Assembly: GCA_021234155.1 (NCBI GenBank) | Contig: JAJEKV010000680.1 | Span: 54,955-118,954 of the forward strand | DNA from: Isoetes taiwanensis | Lineage: Eukaryota > Streptophyta > Lycopodiopsida > Isoetales > Isoetaceae | Reading direction: 5' to 3' | Length of the DNA stretch: 64,000 nucleotides | In this document: piece after piece, positions 45,553 to 56,754 of the stretch | Layout of the letters: each line of letters begins with the position of its first letter | Numbering within the stretch: position 1 is the first letter of the stretch | Made by a program: the position numbers and the translations under genes | The notes under the pieces: model-generated | What the model was told of the DNA's origin: nothing | Seen by the model: only the letters and a program-made list of their open reading frames with translations | Databases searched by the model: none

Positions 45553-47140
45553 GCATGGAATTTTTTTTTTTTTTTTTTTTGAGGGAACAAATTTTTATAT
45601 TTTATAATAAAAGATTAAAAAGTACAATGTTACACTACTTGTAGAGAATTACTACAGGAGTAATCTCGACATCTTATGCAGGAACTTATTAATTGCTCTA
45701 GAAGCTGATATCCTTGAGAAGCTCATAAAGCCTATCCGCATCGTAACCAGATTAAGCAAGAGGATCTGTGGTTGCCAAGAGGCACTTGGAAATAATTCAT
45801 CATATCCAAAGGCACTTGCAAATAATCTGAACAACCAAAATAAGAAGAAGATATATGCGCCTTGCTCCCAACAAGGCTAGAATCATATCCGTATGAGAGT
45901 AGCCAAATAGAATGGAATTCAGGCATCAGTACCTGATCTTAGCACACAGCTCAAATGTAGCAGTATTTGAGCAAACCATATCCAGTGGATTGGTATGAAG
46001 GAAAACTTGGCATCAATACCAAATTATATTCAAGCTTCAGAACTTGAATGGCTTCTTCAATCATAGCAGTAATTGAAAAAGCAAACGAGGTGCTAGGAAA
46101 TTCCAAGTGTTTGCCAATCTAACATACAACCTATTTTCTGACCCACTCCAACATAAATCAGTGTCAGACCTTGCAATTCCTTTGACAGAGGAATCTTCCT
46201 GATACATCAAATGCAAAAACCGGTTCTTCCTGCTAGCAAGAAAGAGCGGAGAGGGAAGGGCGATCGACTTACTTCTTTCCAGAAGAATGAATTGTGATAT
46301 TCTCTGATGAAAAAACCCCAAGAAACATCTTTCCCTAATTTTGCAAATATGTTCGTCTCCTTATGGTTCGGCATGCTCGGATTTTTGAGAACGTTTCTGT
46401 CTGGCAGCACAAAAGAAAAAGCCCTAGATCCCCAATGGCTGCAAAGAACTCGCCGGTCATGTGGCTCTTGCCCTCATTTTCGCTTCCTCATTCTTTTTTC
46501 TTTGATCCATAGCGTAAACCAACAAAGAATCCCTGGTGTCATAGGAGTAGGTCTAACAGTGCCAACAACAGGAATGCCAACTAGATATTCAGTATGTAGC
46601 CCTACTGGGCATTCTAAGCTCAAAAATGGTGAAACCTTTTTCTGCAACAAAAGACTATTGGTGAGGATCAACATCGTCGATTCTGACATGATAACCTGCG
46701 GCAGTTTGCATAACAGAAGCAGCGCCCCCTTTCTGGGTATGCCCTAATGTGGCAGACTTTGGGCTATGCATCAAACCTGCGTCTTCCTTGGGTTATGGGC
46801 TCGGAGGAAATATTCACTAGAACATTAAAGACATCCCCGAAAGCTACAGGCCTTTCCATTTTACCTTCCGCCATCGCTGGTTTGAAAGAACACATCCTCG
46901 TTAGAGGGTTCTTCTACAAAATTGCCACCAGAAAGATGCAAATGAATCTCTTCAACAGATTATTCCTAAATTCTCCTGGAGAACAAATTCATCGGCCCAC
47001 CTAGCCACAAAAACCACAGATCTTTCTTCAAGAGCAACCGCTGTGATGATCGGGCAGAAGGGAGGGTGGTTGCTCCCTAGCCGGCCAAGAATAGCTCCCT
47101 GGGCGCCAACGGCATCCCTTTTTTTTTTTTTTGCATGGAA
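45553..47140 (-). mobile_element. Retroposed insert with 8-bp target duplication
   Basis: GCATGGAA occurs at 45553-45560 and again at 47133-47140. Between them 45561-47132 starts with a 22-base T tract (a poly(A) tail on the minus strand) and ends with a second T tract. The uninterrupted sequence CATATGCATGGGAATAGCCC exists at 62910-62930, giving the empty site. The minus strand has exon-like pieces (NKFLHKMSRLLL, YDSSLVGSKAHISSSYFGCS, KPAMAEGKMERPVAFGDVFN) in shifting frames. It may be a processed pseudogene or a 5'-truncated LINE; I do not recognise the source gene. Confidence 0.75.
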
Positions 47141-47330
47141 ATAGCCCCTACCTCTTAAGGGAAAACAAGTTGCTTGAACCTGCACTATGCGCAGGGGATT
47201 CGAATCCCCAACTTGTACCTTCTGTATATTTGTACTTGGCGGTGTCAGGCTAACACAATGGAGGCAGAACTTGGGAGGTTTGAATTTTGTGGTGTACAAT
47301 CAGTTAGCACTCATGTTGTAGGTGCTTCCT
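47141..47330 (+). repeat. Duplicated block continuing after the retroposed insert
   Basis: Matches 62920-63080: AATAGCCC(C/T).CCTCTTAAGGG.AAACAA, GGGGATTCGAATCCCC, CTTGTACCTTC, ACACAATGGAGGC and TTGGGAGGTTTGAATTTTGTG. The palindromic GGGGATTCGAATCCCC resembles a pol III B box, but no tRNA fold surrounds it. Confidence 0.7.
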
Positions 47331-47754
47331 TTTTGCAGCAGTAGAAATAATGGCAGGGACTTTCCAAGTCTACAAATCTTATGGACCATGCTATAGGTGA
47401 TATTTTAGGCTTCCTAATCTTGCACAGAGCCTACTATGGCATATACTTGCTAACTGAATGGAGAAGTTGCTAATAGGAAGCAAGTGCTATTTTGAGAGTC
47501 AACATTGCATATGAACTATTTGCAAAGGATTAAAATATAGAGCCACCTAAGCATTTGAGGTGTAGGGCTAGGATGCACTGATGGGATATATATTTTAGAA
47601 TATTCCCCAATCTAAAGGTTGAAAATGCTATGTTAATTGCTGAGACCACTTGCTATTCAATGTGAAATATGAAGGACCGTTGTTGGTTCATTTTTCGGTC
47701 GTCGCTGAAGATGAAAACAAGCCATTTTTTTAATGCCTTCTTTTTTACAGGGCT

Positions 47755-48716
47755 CAACAAGTTTTTTCCAAAAAAAGAGTGCCTTAGAAGCTGAGGGATT
47801 ATCCGAGTATAAACATTACGTTTCATAGCCCCTCAGCTTGAATAAGTTGAATTAGAACGGTATTTTAGAAAAGGACATTATCACTTTTAAATCCACAAGA
47901 ATCCACTTCAAAGTGTGGGCATTATTAGGGTAAAATTGAGATAACAAATATCCTAAGTCCTAATTGAGCCTTCTCCACTACATTAATCCCTTTTATTCAA
48001 TGGAAGAAAGATTGAAGGATGGGAAATTGCTTCCAACAGTTCTACAAACACGTTGTTCCTTGGATCAGATATAAGTATTCCCTTGACTTTAAGCAAAATC
48101 CTAAGATGGGTAGACTATTTTGATGAGAAACCCTTTAATGGGATGGCAAAGGCAAGGAGAGGCCCAAAGTCCTTTTGAATGACAAGTTTGAATTGATCAA
48201 AGAAGAAAATTTGCTGTGCAATTATACCATTGGTAGTCTATCTTCTAGAGCTGATGAATCATATAAGAACAGCATTAGACCTATCTAATTAGCATCACTA
48301 AGACAACTCATTGATGGAAAATACCCCCGAATTATCAAGGAATGAGATAAACCACAATGTACTCTCAGATTGACAAAGTTCTAAAATTACTTGTCAAGTT
48401 ATCATATTCTCCACATAGAGCAGGGAACCATCTATCACATATTTCACAAACTACGCATGCAGCAGCTCTAAAAGTGACAGATGTATCAAGGGAGTTGCAT
48501 CTTTCAGCATTAATAGAGCAATAGTCGTGTACACCAGAAAGGCACTTCATAGATCACATTTGGCATAGGATTTCTCTTCTTGTTCCTACTATGTGTTACA
48601 ACGTTTAAGAACATGATTTAGAAGCAAGACCCATGCTAAAGCACCTGCAAGAAATGGCATTGTCTTCAGACATTCTTCTGATATCGATATATTGCTGCAG
48701 AATTGGTGTCATACCC
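47755..48716. repeat. ~1-kb repeat family, copy 1
   Basis: Shares long stretches with 60345-61300 and 63450-64000, e.g. AAATCCACAAG.ATCCACTTCAAAGTGTGGGCATT, AAGCAAAATCCTAAGATGGGTAGACTA and CAAAGTCCTTTTGAATGACAAG. The minus strand has an exon-like frame at 48550-48365 (SVTFRAAACVVCEICDRWFP) and another near 48690-48610 (MSEDNAISCRCFSMGLASKS) that is conserved at the protein level with 61190. The family may therefore derive from a duplicated gene segment. Confidence 0.75.
48658..48715. repeat. Left copy of a ~56-bp duplication flanking the LINE
   Basis: CATTGTCTTCAGACATTCTTCTGATATCGATATATTGCTGCAGAATTGGTGTCAT... recurs with about six differences at 51756-51810, directly after the LINE's (CCTT)n tail. 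Confidence 0.8.
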
Positions 48717-51700
48717 ACAGGAATAGAGCAGTCCATGAGACTTGACCCCCTCACTGACGATGTCCTGCAGCTACGTCCCGCAGAGGCAACTTGGCTAACG
48801 AGGGATCTGGATGACGTGTCACCGCTTTGGCGCATTGCTCCTGCTATGTGGTATTTTTGACTTGATAATTTGCAATGGCATGTGACAGTGACCCGATTCT
48901 CACAAGTGCACCTGCAGACAGGACAATCAGGGGGGAGGGTCTAGTGTGGTGGACTATGTGCTCGTAGTTGCGCAAGATATGCATCTCATCGGGCCGCTTC
49001 CTGTGGGCACCGACAATCGGGATGAGGAGGTCGACTGCATCACCTCCCACTTTATTTGACATGGCTTGGCAAGCCGCCGTGAACTCCCACTATGCCAGCC
49101 CCTCCGGCCCTCGCTTGTGACCGGATTATGAGCAGCAGAGGACTACGCCGAGATGCCCATGGATGCCCCTCGCCAACAATTCCAAGCAGACCCCCACACT
49201 AGAGCAAAGCAGATGCACAGCTTGACTGAAGCTATTACGCGATGCCAGACAGTGCTTTAAGGTGACTCTCCCGGGCGCCGCCAGTGGACAACAACATTTT
49301 CGCCAGAACTGCTGGTTTGATGGAGTGTAAAGAACGCAGCCGCCAGCTCCATCACATTCTCGATCCAGGTACCCGCCAGTAAGGCCACCACACGCACCGC
49401 GCGATCCGAAGGAGACAAAGGCGCCAGCATCTTTGCCTGCATCAGGGAGATGTTCGCCCGTACACTCATCCTCGAACCTTTGCATGCCAGAAAGTTTCAA
49501 GGCCAGCCCGTTGGCTGTGGGACATCACACCCGGGCAAAGGGGAACAAGATTTGAAGTGTTCTATGACCCAATCAGTGGACGCCAGACGACTTCCATACC
49601 CCACAAAAGGGCCCCCATTGGTTCCCGGAGGAGGATGTTGTGCGTGGCCCGAACGGGCCGGTTAATGGGAAGGCAAAATGACCCTCGATGGTCCAAGCAG
49701 GCCGAAGTTACTCAAATGGGCAAAGCAGCTGCTGGTGCCGATCCTCACTACCCCTGCTCAACAGCATTGCAGAAGGTTTCCCACAACGACCACAAGGTGG
49801 TTGTCCCCATTCACAAGACATGACCCCACATTGTTCACCCAATTACCGGACGATCATGGTCAGTTCAAGATTTTGCCAAACCGTTGGTCGGGCATTCTCG
49901 AAAGCAAAGAAGACTTGACCGTAGGCGTAGAGATGTGCGAGCCCCTCAATAAAGGTGCTTTAGACCGCCACTCAACGCATTGACCATATCTTTACACTAC
50001 GGGCACCGATTGAAGACAACCAAACCATCGGCAGGGACTTGTTTTGTCGCTTTTGTGGACTTCGGCGGCTTTTTGATACGGCCCCCCTGAAAAAGTTATG
50101 GGCTGGGATCTGGGCCAATCGGACTCCGCCACGCTCGCGCGGTGTAATGCCATATATGCCGCAGATGAGAGTTGTTTTTGGTGTGATGCGTACCGACGCC
50201 AAGCATTCACCAGTAGTATCGGGTCCGGCAGGGCCCCCCCTCTCACCAACACTTTTTGGCCTCTACATTGACCAATTAGAGCCCCGGGCCATCGAAAGCA
50301 TGGGGTGGCATACTTTTTGCACTGTGTCATCCGCCACCATCTATATGACGATGTTGACCTTCTAGCCCACACCCCGTAAGCTATGCAATCTCATCTGGAT
50401 GCCCTAGACACATTCTCGCCAAGCTACAGACATGCGCTGTGAATTTGGCCAAGACCGTGGTGGTTCTCATATCCTTTCACGCCACCCCACACCTCCCCGC
50501 ACTCACATATGGGGACGGCTGTGGGAGGTCACGCCCACCTGGCAAGTACCTAGGGGTGGAGTTCCCTCCTCGCCTGCTGGAAGGCGCCCATCCACTTGCG
50601 GTGACAAAGAGGGTGGAAAGCTGCCATGCCATGCAACAATGGGCCACCTGTGGAGAGCTCTCGAATGATTGGGGCCATCAAATACAGACTGCTGGGCCGG
50701 GTCGAGCCTCGGGCCCTTCCAGACGGGTCGAGGTTTGGGGTCTGGCTTGCCGCTTGGCACTGGAATGACTTGGAGCAGGTGCGAAAGGCATTTTGGCACC
50801 CGCACTTGGGGTGAAACCTTCCCCCTATCGATTTTGTCCGCAGAAACCGATTCTTGCCGCCCAAATGGCAGCCCGCGATAGACACATCGCCCATTTTCGT
50901 AAAGTGGTTAATATGGGTGATGCTCGGCCCCCGCGACCGGGCTTACGCCGGTGGGCAATGGGCCCGCAGCCGCCGGCGTGGTCCGTTGGAGGGTAAGAGA
51001 GATCGCTGGTTCGCCACCGAACGCGGCAGAGCACGATGATGCGTGGACACGGACCGACCCATCACAGCTCATGGAGTACTGACGCTTTGCTTCCTTTGCT
51101 AAGCTCGGGACCCCCCGGCCTAGAGCAGATCAAAATGGCCCATTACAAGGAGCACATCAACCCGGCATGGTCCGGGGCCCGCAGCTCTCTACTTATGCTC
51201 CCACCTGCCTCGAAAAAGACTCATTGCCTCCATTCGACATGTGCCCACCATCTCCTCCGAGATCGAGACGAAAGCAAGTGGATTGGGAGCCCCGCCAGAC
51301 AGCTCGGCTTCGCCGCCAAACGGTGCCATTGAGGATGAGTCTCACACTTTCCAGAGTTGCCCAAAGATTCGGGCCGATCCGCCGACACGCTCCCTTTAGT
51401 ATGGCCGGATTTTGCCCCTATATTTGCTGATGAACACACCGCCAAGACGCGCTCTCGGGTCGCATATCGTGAGGTACCGGATTCACGAGCCCACCTTTTG
51501 CCCCTCACCGGGCCCGGGCTGATCAGGCACTACGGGTACGGTACATGAGTGTATATATTTGTGTGTTTTTGCATTTCGTATATTGGAACAGTTTGTCAGC
51601 AGGCTGATTGCTGCCACGGTTTTTCCCTCGAAAACCCTTCGGGGCGGGGGTTTTTTAATCCGGGTAGTAATCCGCTTGCTGCGCCTTTGTATTGGGTCCC

Positions 51701-51755
51701 ATAGACCGATTGGTCTCCGTGGACGATAAAAATACCTTCCTTCCTTCCTTCCTTC
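48717..51755 (+). mobile_element. Second LINE (L1-like), 5'-truncated and decayed
   Basis: Starts inside the endonuclease domain and ends with GGGTCCCATAGACCGATTGGTCTCCGTGGACGATAAAAATA(CCTT)5. GC-richer than its surroundings. Domains seen in order: the endonuclease C-terminal motif SSVVDYVLV (48938-48965), RT motifs NYRTIMVSS (49840-49866) and PLSPTLFGLYIDQLE (50239-50283), the catalytic segment LYDDVDLLAH (50341-50370), and the C-terminal IEDESHTFQSCP (51328-51363). In the catalytic segment the expected Y-A-D-D lacks its Ala codon. Multiple frameshifts are present, so it is inactive. It is flanked by a long direct duplication rather than a normal short one. Confidence 0.82.
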
Positions 51756-51890
51756 CATTGTCTTCAAACATTCTTTTGATCGATATATTGCTACAGAATT
51801 GGTGTTATCCCTTAGATGGTCATCCTTAGATGGTCATCCCTTAGAATTGGTGTCATCCTTTAGATTGGTCTGCCTTAGATGGTGGAGGAC
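51756..51890. repeat. Right copy of the LINE-flanking duplication plus short tandem repeats
   Basis: 51756-51810 repeats 48658-48715. It is followed by CCTTAGATGGTCATCC repeated 2-3 times and a partial second copy of AGAATTGGTGTCATCC, a local slippage-type expansion. Confidence 0.75.
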
Positions 51891-52019
51891 GCGCATAGTT
51901 CTAGTGGAGGAGAATGTAACAAGTCCATGGGAGATTGCTCGATATTCGATCCTTGAATGTGGTTGTGGGGCATTCCCGAGACACTGCATAAATGGATAGA
52001 AGCGATCACTCATAAACAT

Positions 52020-52240
52020 CTAGATGATTTCACTTAGTTGATTAAGGAACGTTATAAAGAACAACACCGCCCAGACAGGATCGACAACAATTTGTCGAAA
52101 CTCAAATATATACGCAGAGGTTGGTTGAGATCCTTGCTTGAGATTGATAAGTTCGGTAACAGTTGTACGCTGCCAATCAGTGTCCCCAAAATAAGCCTCA
52201 AGCTCAGTTGTGAACGCTGCAAAATCCTGCAATTCTAGAG
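52020..52240 (-). pseudogene. Ty3/gypsy gag fragment
   Basis: The minus-strand frame has LQDFAAFTTELEAYFGDTDW followed by LINLKQGSQPTSAYIFEFRQ, the typical retrotransposon gag core (F...L...FGD...A...L..LKQG..S...Y...F). About 70 residues, then the frame is lost. No LTR, protease or pol accompanies it within 1 kb, so it is an isolated scrap. Gag would form the particle that packages the element RNA. Confidence 0.75.
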
Positions 52241-52249
52241 CCCCTTCTT

Positions 52250-53370
52250 GAGCGACTTTGTAGTTTTAGTGTATGTCGTGGATCAAATTGATCCAACAGC
52301 TGAGATCGTATCAAACTGATGTGACGACCATCTCGAGGATTGTTTTAGTTTTAGTGGTGGGTGGTGGATCAAAAGACCAATCCATCGGCTGAGAATAGCA
52401 TGTTGGACAATGCTAGCATTATAACTAGTTTGTAATGACAATAAAACTAATTTGATCTCGTAACCCATACAAATGAATATCTAGCATATTAACATGGGGT
52501 TATTTTTATAGTTTTATACGTTTTTTGGCATAGTTTTCCTATGATTTTAGTGTTGTATTCATTGGGGCATACTAAATAGTATTTCTAGGGTGGAGCGTTG
52601 ATTTAAATTAGCTTAAACAATCTAATCCCACATTCTTAATAGTTTTTTCCCTATTTTTTGCATGTACTCTTGCCCTTTACCCATCTCAATGGCTAGATTG
52701 ACTCTGACTTCTTAATTCAACAATTCACCATAGCTTTTTTTTTTTTTTTTTTAATATTCTATTTTTCATTATTTCTCTAGTGTAAGCGGACTTGCAAATG
52801 TCGGCCTTTTCCTTTCTAGATGATGAGAAATTGCAAATAACTCTCAAATCAGTTGCTTTTGGTGAGGAACACTTTTGTTTTTCTTTTGTATTTCGTCTGG
52901 ATGGCGATTGCAGACGACTTGAGTCCTACTACTTGCCTGAAGCTGGATGCATATGTCTATATTTTAAAGGCATCGTTTCTCTAAATTTCAAGGTTCTTAA
53001 AACCCTAAGTTGTGCAATTTCATGCCCTTTTTTCTACCCATTCAAGAGACTTAGGTTTACGATGATACAATACTCTTGAGGATCTGATGGCAGGTGTATG
53101 CATTAGATAATTTCATATTTGTTCTGAAATATTTGGAAAGACTGGGAGAAGCCTTGAAGAAGTCGATTCCAGAATAGCAACAACATATCTATCTGGAAAG
53201 CCCCGCAGGGCTTTGAATCACTCCGATTTGCAGCAGAATTGATCTGGACAGGAGCCGTGTAACCTCTTGACCTCTTGAGAATGTGACAGCTATCAGAGCT
53301 TTTTGCTGTAAGACTGCCACAACTTAATTTTCCAAAGGAAGAAGTTGCGTTTTTGGCATTATGGTGACTT
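52250..53370. other. No clear gene
   Basis: AT-rich with a 19-base T tract at 52735. The plus-strand frame 52792-53079 (95 codons, beginning MQMSAFSFLDDEKLQITLKS) is Cys/Phe-rich and could be an exon, but there is no supporting signal. Confidence 0.3.
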
Positions 53371-53375
53371 CATTT

Positions 53376-53625
53376 TCTTTTTTTTGAGGGTAAGATTTTT
53401 TGATTAATATAAAAACAAGGTACACGACCTTCTTGTGGGCTCCACAATAGGCCAGATAGGAAGTATACAATGCTCTTGGTCACCAGATAGAAAGAATTGT
53501 AACAAAAAAAATACATGCAGCCATCAAACTGAAAAACTACCCTAGGATCACGTCCATGTACTATGGTCAAGGTTCTCAACCTCTTCTTCATCCCTGCAAA
53601 ATGAGATGCTCCTCAGCCTTTTAGT
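53376..53625 (-). mobile_element. 5'-truncated LINE 3' end with poly(A) tail
   Basis: On the minus strand the block ends ...GGCCTATTGTGGAGCCCACAAGAAGGTCGTGTACCTTGTTTTTATATTAATCAAAAAATCTTACCCTCAAAAAAAA, the layout of plant LINE 3' UTRs (AT-rich end with a short A tail). The related tail GAGGGAAC... precedes the poly(T) at 45590. No coding part remains. Confidence 0.55.
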
Positions 53626-53629
53626 TCTT

Positions 53630-54140
53630 CCAGTACTAGAGGGCGTGGCCTTCTTCCCAACTATTGTAGGTACTATGGGAAGGTAATAGCACTTGTAGAG
53701 TGCAATCAAAATTATTCCGCAAGATCTTGAAGAACGTAGCCAAAGGAATACCTAGAAGAATAAGATAGGCAAGTCGCTCTTGATTGTATGAGAACGCCCA
53801 AGACCTGGGCTTCTTTCTCCTACTAGCAAGATTATCAAGGCTTACTTGCTCTTCCGAAAATACGCTCCACTACCAAGAAGCCCAACCCAAGAAGATTTTA
53901 AAGTAAGAACTGCACTAGGCAAGATTGCCAACCGCCTTCCCACTAGCAAGGTACTATAGACATTTCAACAAGAGCTCCCTCCACTACTAGAGCAACCCGC
54001 TACTCCACTTGTGTAATCGCTTCAACCTCTTTTTCTACAATAAAGGTACTATAGACTAGGCTACTCTTTCCGTGTAGAGCTTCAAGGCAAAGTAACATAT
54101 ATTCAACAGCTTTTGAGAACTACATGAGAAAGCCAATCGC
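53630..54140. other. No gene seen
   Basis: Mixed sequence with short recurring words (ACTAGCAAG, ACTATAGAC, CTACTCC). No protein-like frame on either strand. Confidence 0.4.
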
Positions 54141-54144
54141 AATT

Positions 54145-54474
54145 CTAATGGAAATTTTCCAGAGAAGCCTCCAGTAAGATGCTGCAGCCCCGCAAACTCA
54201 TGGCAGCCCCGGCCATGACAAATAGGAGTTGCAAAGGAACAAAATATCTGCTTTCAATAGTATCCGCCTCAAGCACACCGAAAGATTTGAAGGCATTAAC
54301 ATTTAATAAACAAGATATGTGTTGCAATTTGCAGTCTCCGGCCCCAGTATATCTTGCTTTTACTAATCTGACCAGACGGATCACCATGTCATCCTCTCCA
54401 GCTGGGATAGAGTAGGGGAAAATGCCCACAAACAGCATTAAGGCAAGCAACAACACAGAAGATCTGAAAGCCAT
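54145..54474 (-). CDS. Hypothetical small secreted protein (109 aa)
   Basis: Starts ATGGCTTTCAGATC at 54474. The first ~25 residues (FRSSVLLLALMLFVGIFPYS) form a convincing signal peptide with a cleavage-like SIPA. The mature part contains three Cys (GDCKLQHISC, RGC) and a second hydrophobic stretch (VPLQLLFVMAGAAM). Intact ATG-to-stop frame. No known family. It could be a first exon, since the reading frame may continue by splicing. No TATA box was identified with confidence upstream. Confidence 0.4.
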   Translation of the reverse strand: MAFRSSVLLLALMLFVGIFPYSIPAGEDDMVIRLVRLVKARYTGAGDCKLQHISCLLNVNAFKSFGVLEADTIESRYFVPLQLLFVMAGAAMSLRGCSILLEASLENFH

Positions 54475-54499
54475 TTACCTAATGCCTAAGGAAATGATC

Positions 54500-54965
54500 A
54501 AAAACCATGATTGAAGACTGCAGTGAGTGCAGGCTTTACCGCAGTGAGTGCGGCTCCTCATTGCATGAGTGCAATAAAAAGTCCAAACTTACTATTCCCA
54601 ATAGCTAATCACAACCCCACTTTGTTCAGTTATGCAACACATACAACTCCAAAATAACCCCATTAGCCAAGTCAATCAGAACATAACTCAATCTCCAAAT
54701 TAAACATCAAGCAACTCAAGTCTTGAAAAAAATAGCATGATATATCTGAACCTTGGCCCTGTAAATTCCTACATCAAGCAACTCAAGTCTTGGAAAAAAC
54801 AGCCTGATTTCAAAACACTGTTCACAAGCACACGGTGATCTTCAAATAACCAAGACAATCTTAAACACGCAATACCTTAAACAATGCCACTTGAAATCAC
54901 TAATTACTGGAAACTTACAACCACTTGAAATCACTTATTACTGGAAACTTACATCTGCTTCCTTT
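54500..54965. repeat. Several short local direct duplications
   Basis: GCAGTGAGTGC(A)GG twice (54520 and 54541), ATCAAGCAACTCAAGTCTTG.AAAAAA twice (54706 and 54773), and CCACTTGAAATCACT.ATTACTGGAAACTTACA twice (54888 and 54923). Slippage-type duplications; no gene. Confidence 0.75.
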
Positions 54966-55068
54966 GTCAGTGCCTTCGCTGATAAAAAGACCTCAATATC
55001 TCTTCTATTTGCTTCTTTAGGCCTTTGCTAGTTGCACGTAGTGCCCTGAATCTTCTTGTTGTAGTGCC

Positions 55069-55419
55069 ATGAATTCTTTTCTGTCCTATATTGGATTCTT
55101 GCCAAAAGGAGGTCAAAGAGAGATCCGCACCTCCAAAAGAGGTCCAATTATCATATCTCCCTTTTTGTCTTGTGAATATTCTCTATTTGCAATGCTAGTT
55201 ATGATCTATATGCGAAAATCTTCCTCTCTTTGTGTTGCCACAGATGGTCGGAGGAATGCAAAAGCAACTGCAGGCAACCTTGCCTTTGAGTTGCCACAGA
55301 TGGTCAGGGAACGCAAAGGCAACTGCAGCAACCTCGCAGTAAGAGACAAAGTGTCTACAATTTCTACTGGATGCGCCGAATTTGCTTTCGCCAAGGAGCC
55401 CATTTACTCTAGAGCTTAA
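55069..55419 (+). CDS. Doubtful 116-codon frame with an internal tandem repeat
   Basis: ATG-to-stop frame whose second half is produced by a tandem repeat, TTGCCACAGATGGTC.G.GAA.GCAAA.GCAACTGCAG.CAACC, at 55237-55331. Residues 30-48 are hydrophobic (FLSCEYSLFAMLVMIYM). No family recognised. Coding status is uncertain. Confidence 0.2.
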   Translation: MNSFLSYIGFLPKGGQREIRTSKRGPIIISPFLSCEYSLFAMLVMIYMRKSSSLCVATDGRRNAKATAGNLAFELPQMVRERKGNCSNLAVRDKVSTISTGCAEFAFAKEPIYSRA

Positions 55420-55439
55420 GCTACATCGTTGCATGATGA

Positions 55440-56210
55440 TCCTCTTTATTGCAGGTAAATATCTCGCAACACAAACTATATGTCATGTTACATAGGCCAC
55501 ATTGCAGGCAGGCATGTATCCATGTATAATATCAGTAACAGGACTTTGATTCTAATATGCAGCCCATGAACTTTAATTCCAGTATGTATTAATATGATGT
55601 GAAATGGACAAAGAATGCAATATGAGTGAAATGGACATGGAAAGGAAGCTGGTTGTTGCCATTACCTTTCTGTTGGTGCTTCTCTTTTTGGCATGCAGCA
55701 CATGGTAATCAATGTTTTCCATAGCAAAGCATGCTCAAATATTTTATTTAGCATCATAATCAGCGCTCTTTGAATCACTTTCATATGTTTTGTTTATCCC
55801 AGCATATCTAGTTTTATTAGGGCTTGTCTTGCAAAATCAAGCTAACCAGTTGCATGCTATGCAATATGATGCGCTCTACATGATAGCTCCTGGATTGCAT
55901 CACATTGATGCCAACACATGCAATTTATAAATTAGGGGAGATTCTGCAATATCAAATTTAGGGTGGAGTAGACTGTGGAGGCCTGCTTTCCAGCCCAATG
56001 TAAGATGAGAAATGTATTGGTGGACATAGCCTGGGTTTTCATGTCCTTACAAGAAATAGTGCTCAATTCTATGCAATGTTTTGGTGTCCATCATGTAAAC
56101 ACCTGTAATTTGTTTGCCTTATTATGTTCATGGAAGTGTTATTATTCTAGACTATTTTTTTTCTCTTTATTCACATTAGATATTTCTCTCTACGATATGT
56201 ACGATACCTT
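55440..56210. other. No gene seen
   Basis: AT-rich unique-looking sequence with scattered short frames. The 55975-56283 frame runs into the adjoining inverted-repeat element and is not credible. Confidence 0.4.
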
Positions 56211-56213
56211 TTT

Positions 56214-56640
56214 AAGGCCCCGAAGGGGCCAAAAATTTTTATTTTCCACAACACAAACCATTACTTCTTACAATTTTAATTAAATCCCCCTGAGACCCCC
56301 TTTGGTTTGGGTGCATATTCACACGGGGGGTGACGTAGGGCAGCGAGAGCCCTTAAAATCATTTTATACATGTACAAAATCAACACCATATAGTACATTG
56401 TCTCAAATCTTATCGTATTTTGCAAACTGTGTTATACAGTATACCAAAACTTGTAGAGGGATACCCCACAAACGAGGATCTCTATGTACGGTCTAGATCG
56501 AGGAATAAAGGGCATATATGCTTATCCAACAGCTCTCGATGCCCGGAGTCACCCCCCATGTGAATACGCACCCAAACCAAAGGGGGTTTCAGGGGGATTT
56601 AATTAAAGTTGTAAAATGGTTTGTGTTGTGGAAAATTAAA
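56214..56640. repeat. Inverted-repeat (MITE-like) element
   Basis: Left arm ~56240-56335 (TTTTCCACAACACAAACCATTA ... CCCCCTTTGGTTTGGGTG ... TTCACACGGGGGGTGAC) and right arm ~56550-56635 (GTCACCCCCCATGTGAATACG ... CACCCAAACCAAAGGGGG ... AATGGTTTGTGTTGTGGAAAA) are complementary around a ~210-bp centre. An outer AAGGCCCCGAAGGGGCC abuts the left arm. The window start (1-350) carries half of another copy in the opposite sense. Confidence 0.8.
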
Positions 56641-56754
56641 ATTGTTCCTATGCAAGAATTGCCATATTCTTCAAACACTACTTGTCAAGTCGTTGTGCAT
56701 GAACTCTACAATGTTGTTGTATGATCTCAACCCTCAATTCTTGTATGAACATCT

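Noticed and set aside
47195-47215. tRNA gene, from GGGGATTCGAATCCCC (also at 62980)
   Set aside because: The sequence is a plain palindrome that imitates a T-arm/B box. No acceptor, D or anticodon stem fits around it.
50439-51034. Multiple overlapping GC-rich frames of 60-114 codons
   Set aside because: Open in several frames because of high GC and few stops in the decayed LINE. Only the frame carrying RT motifs is meaningful.
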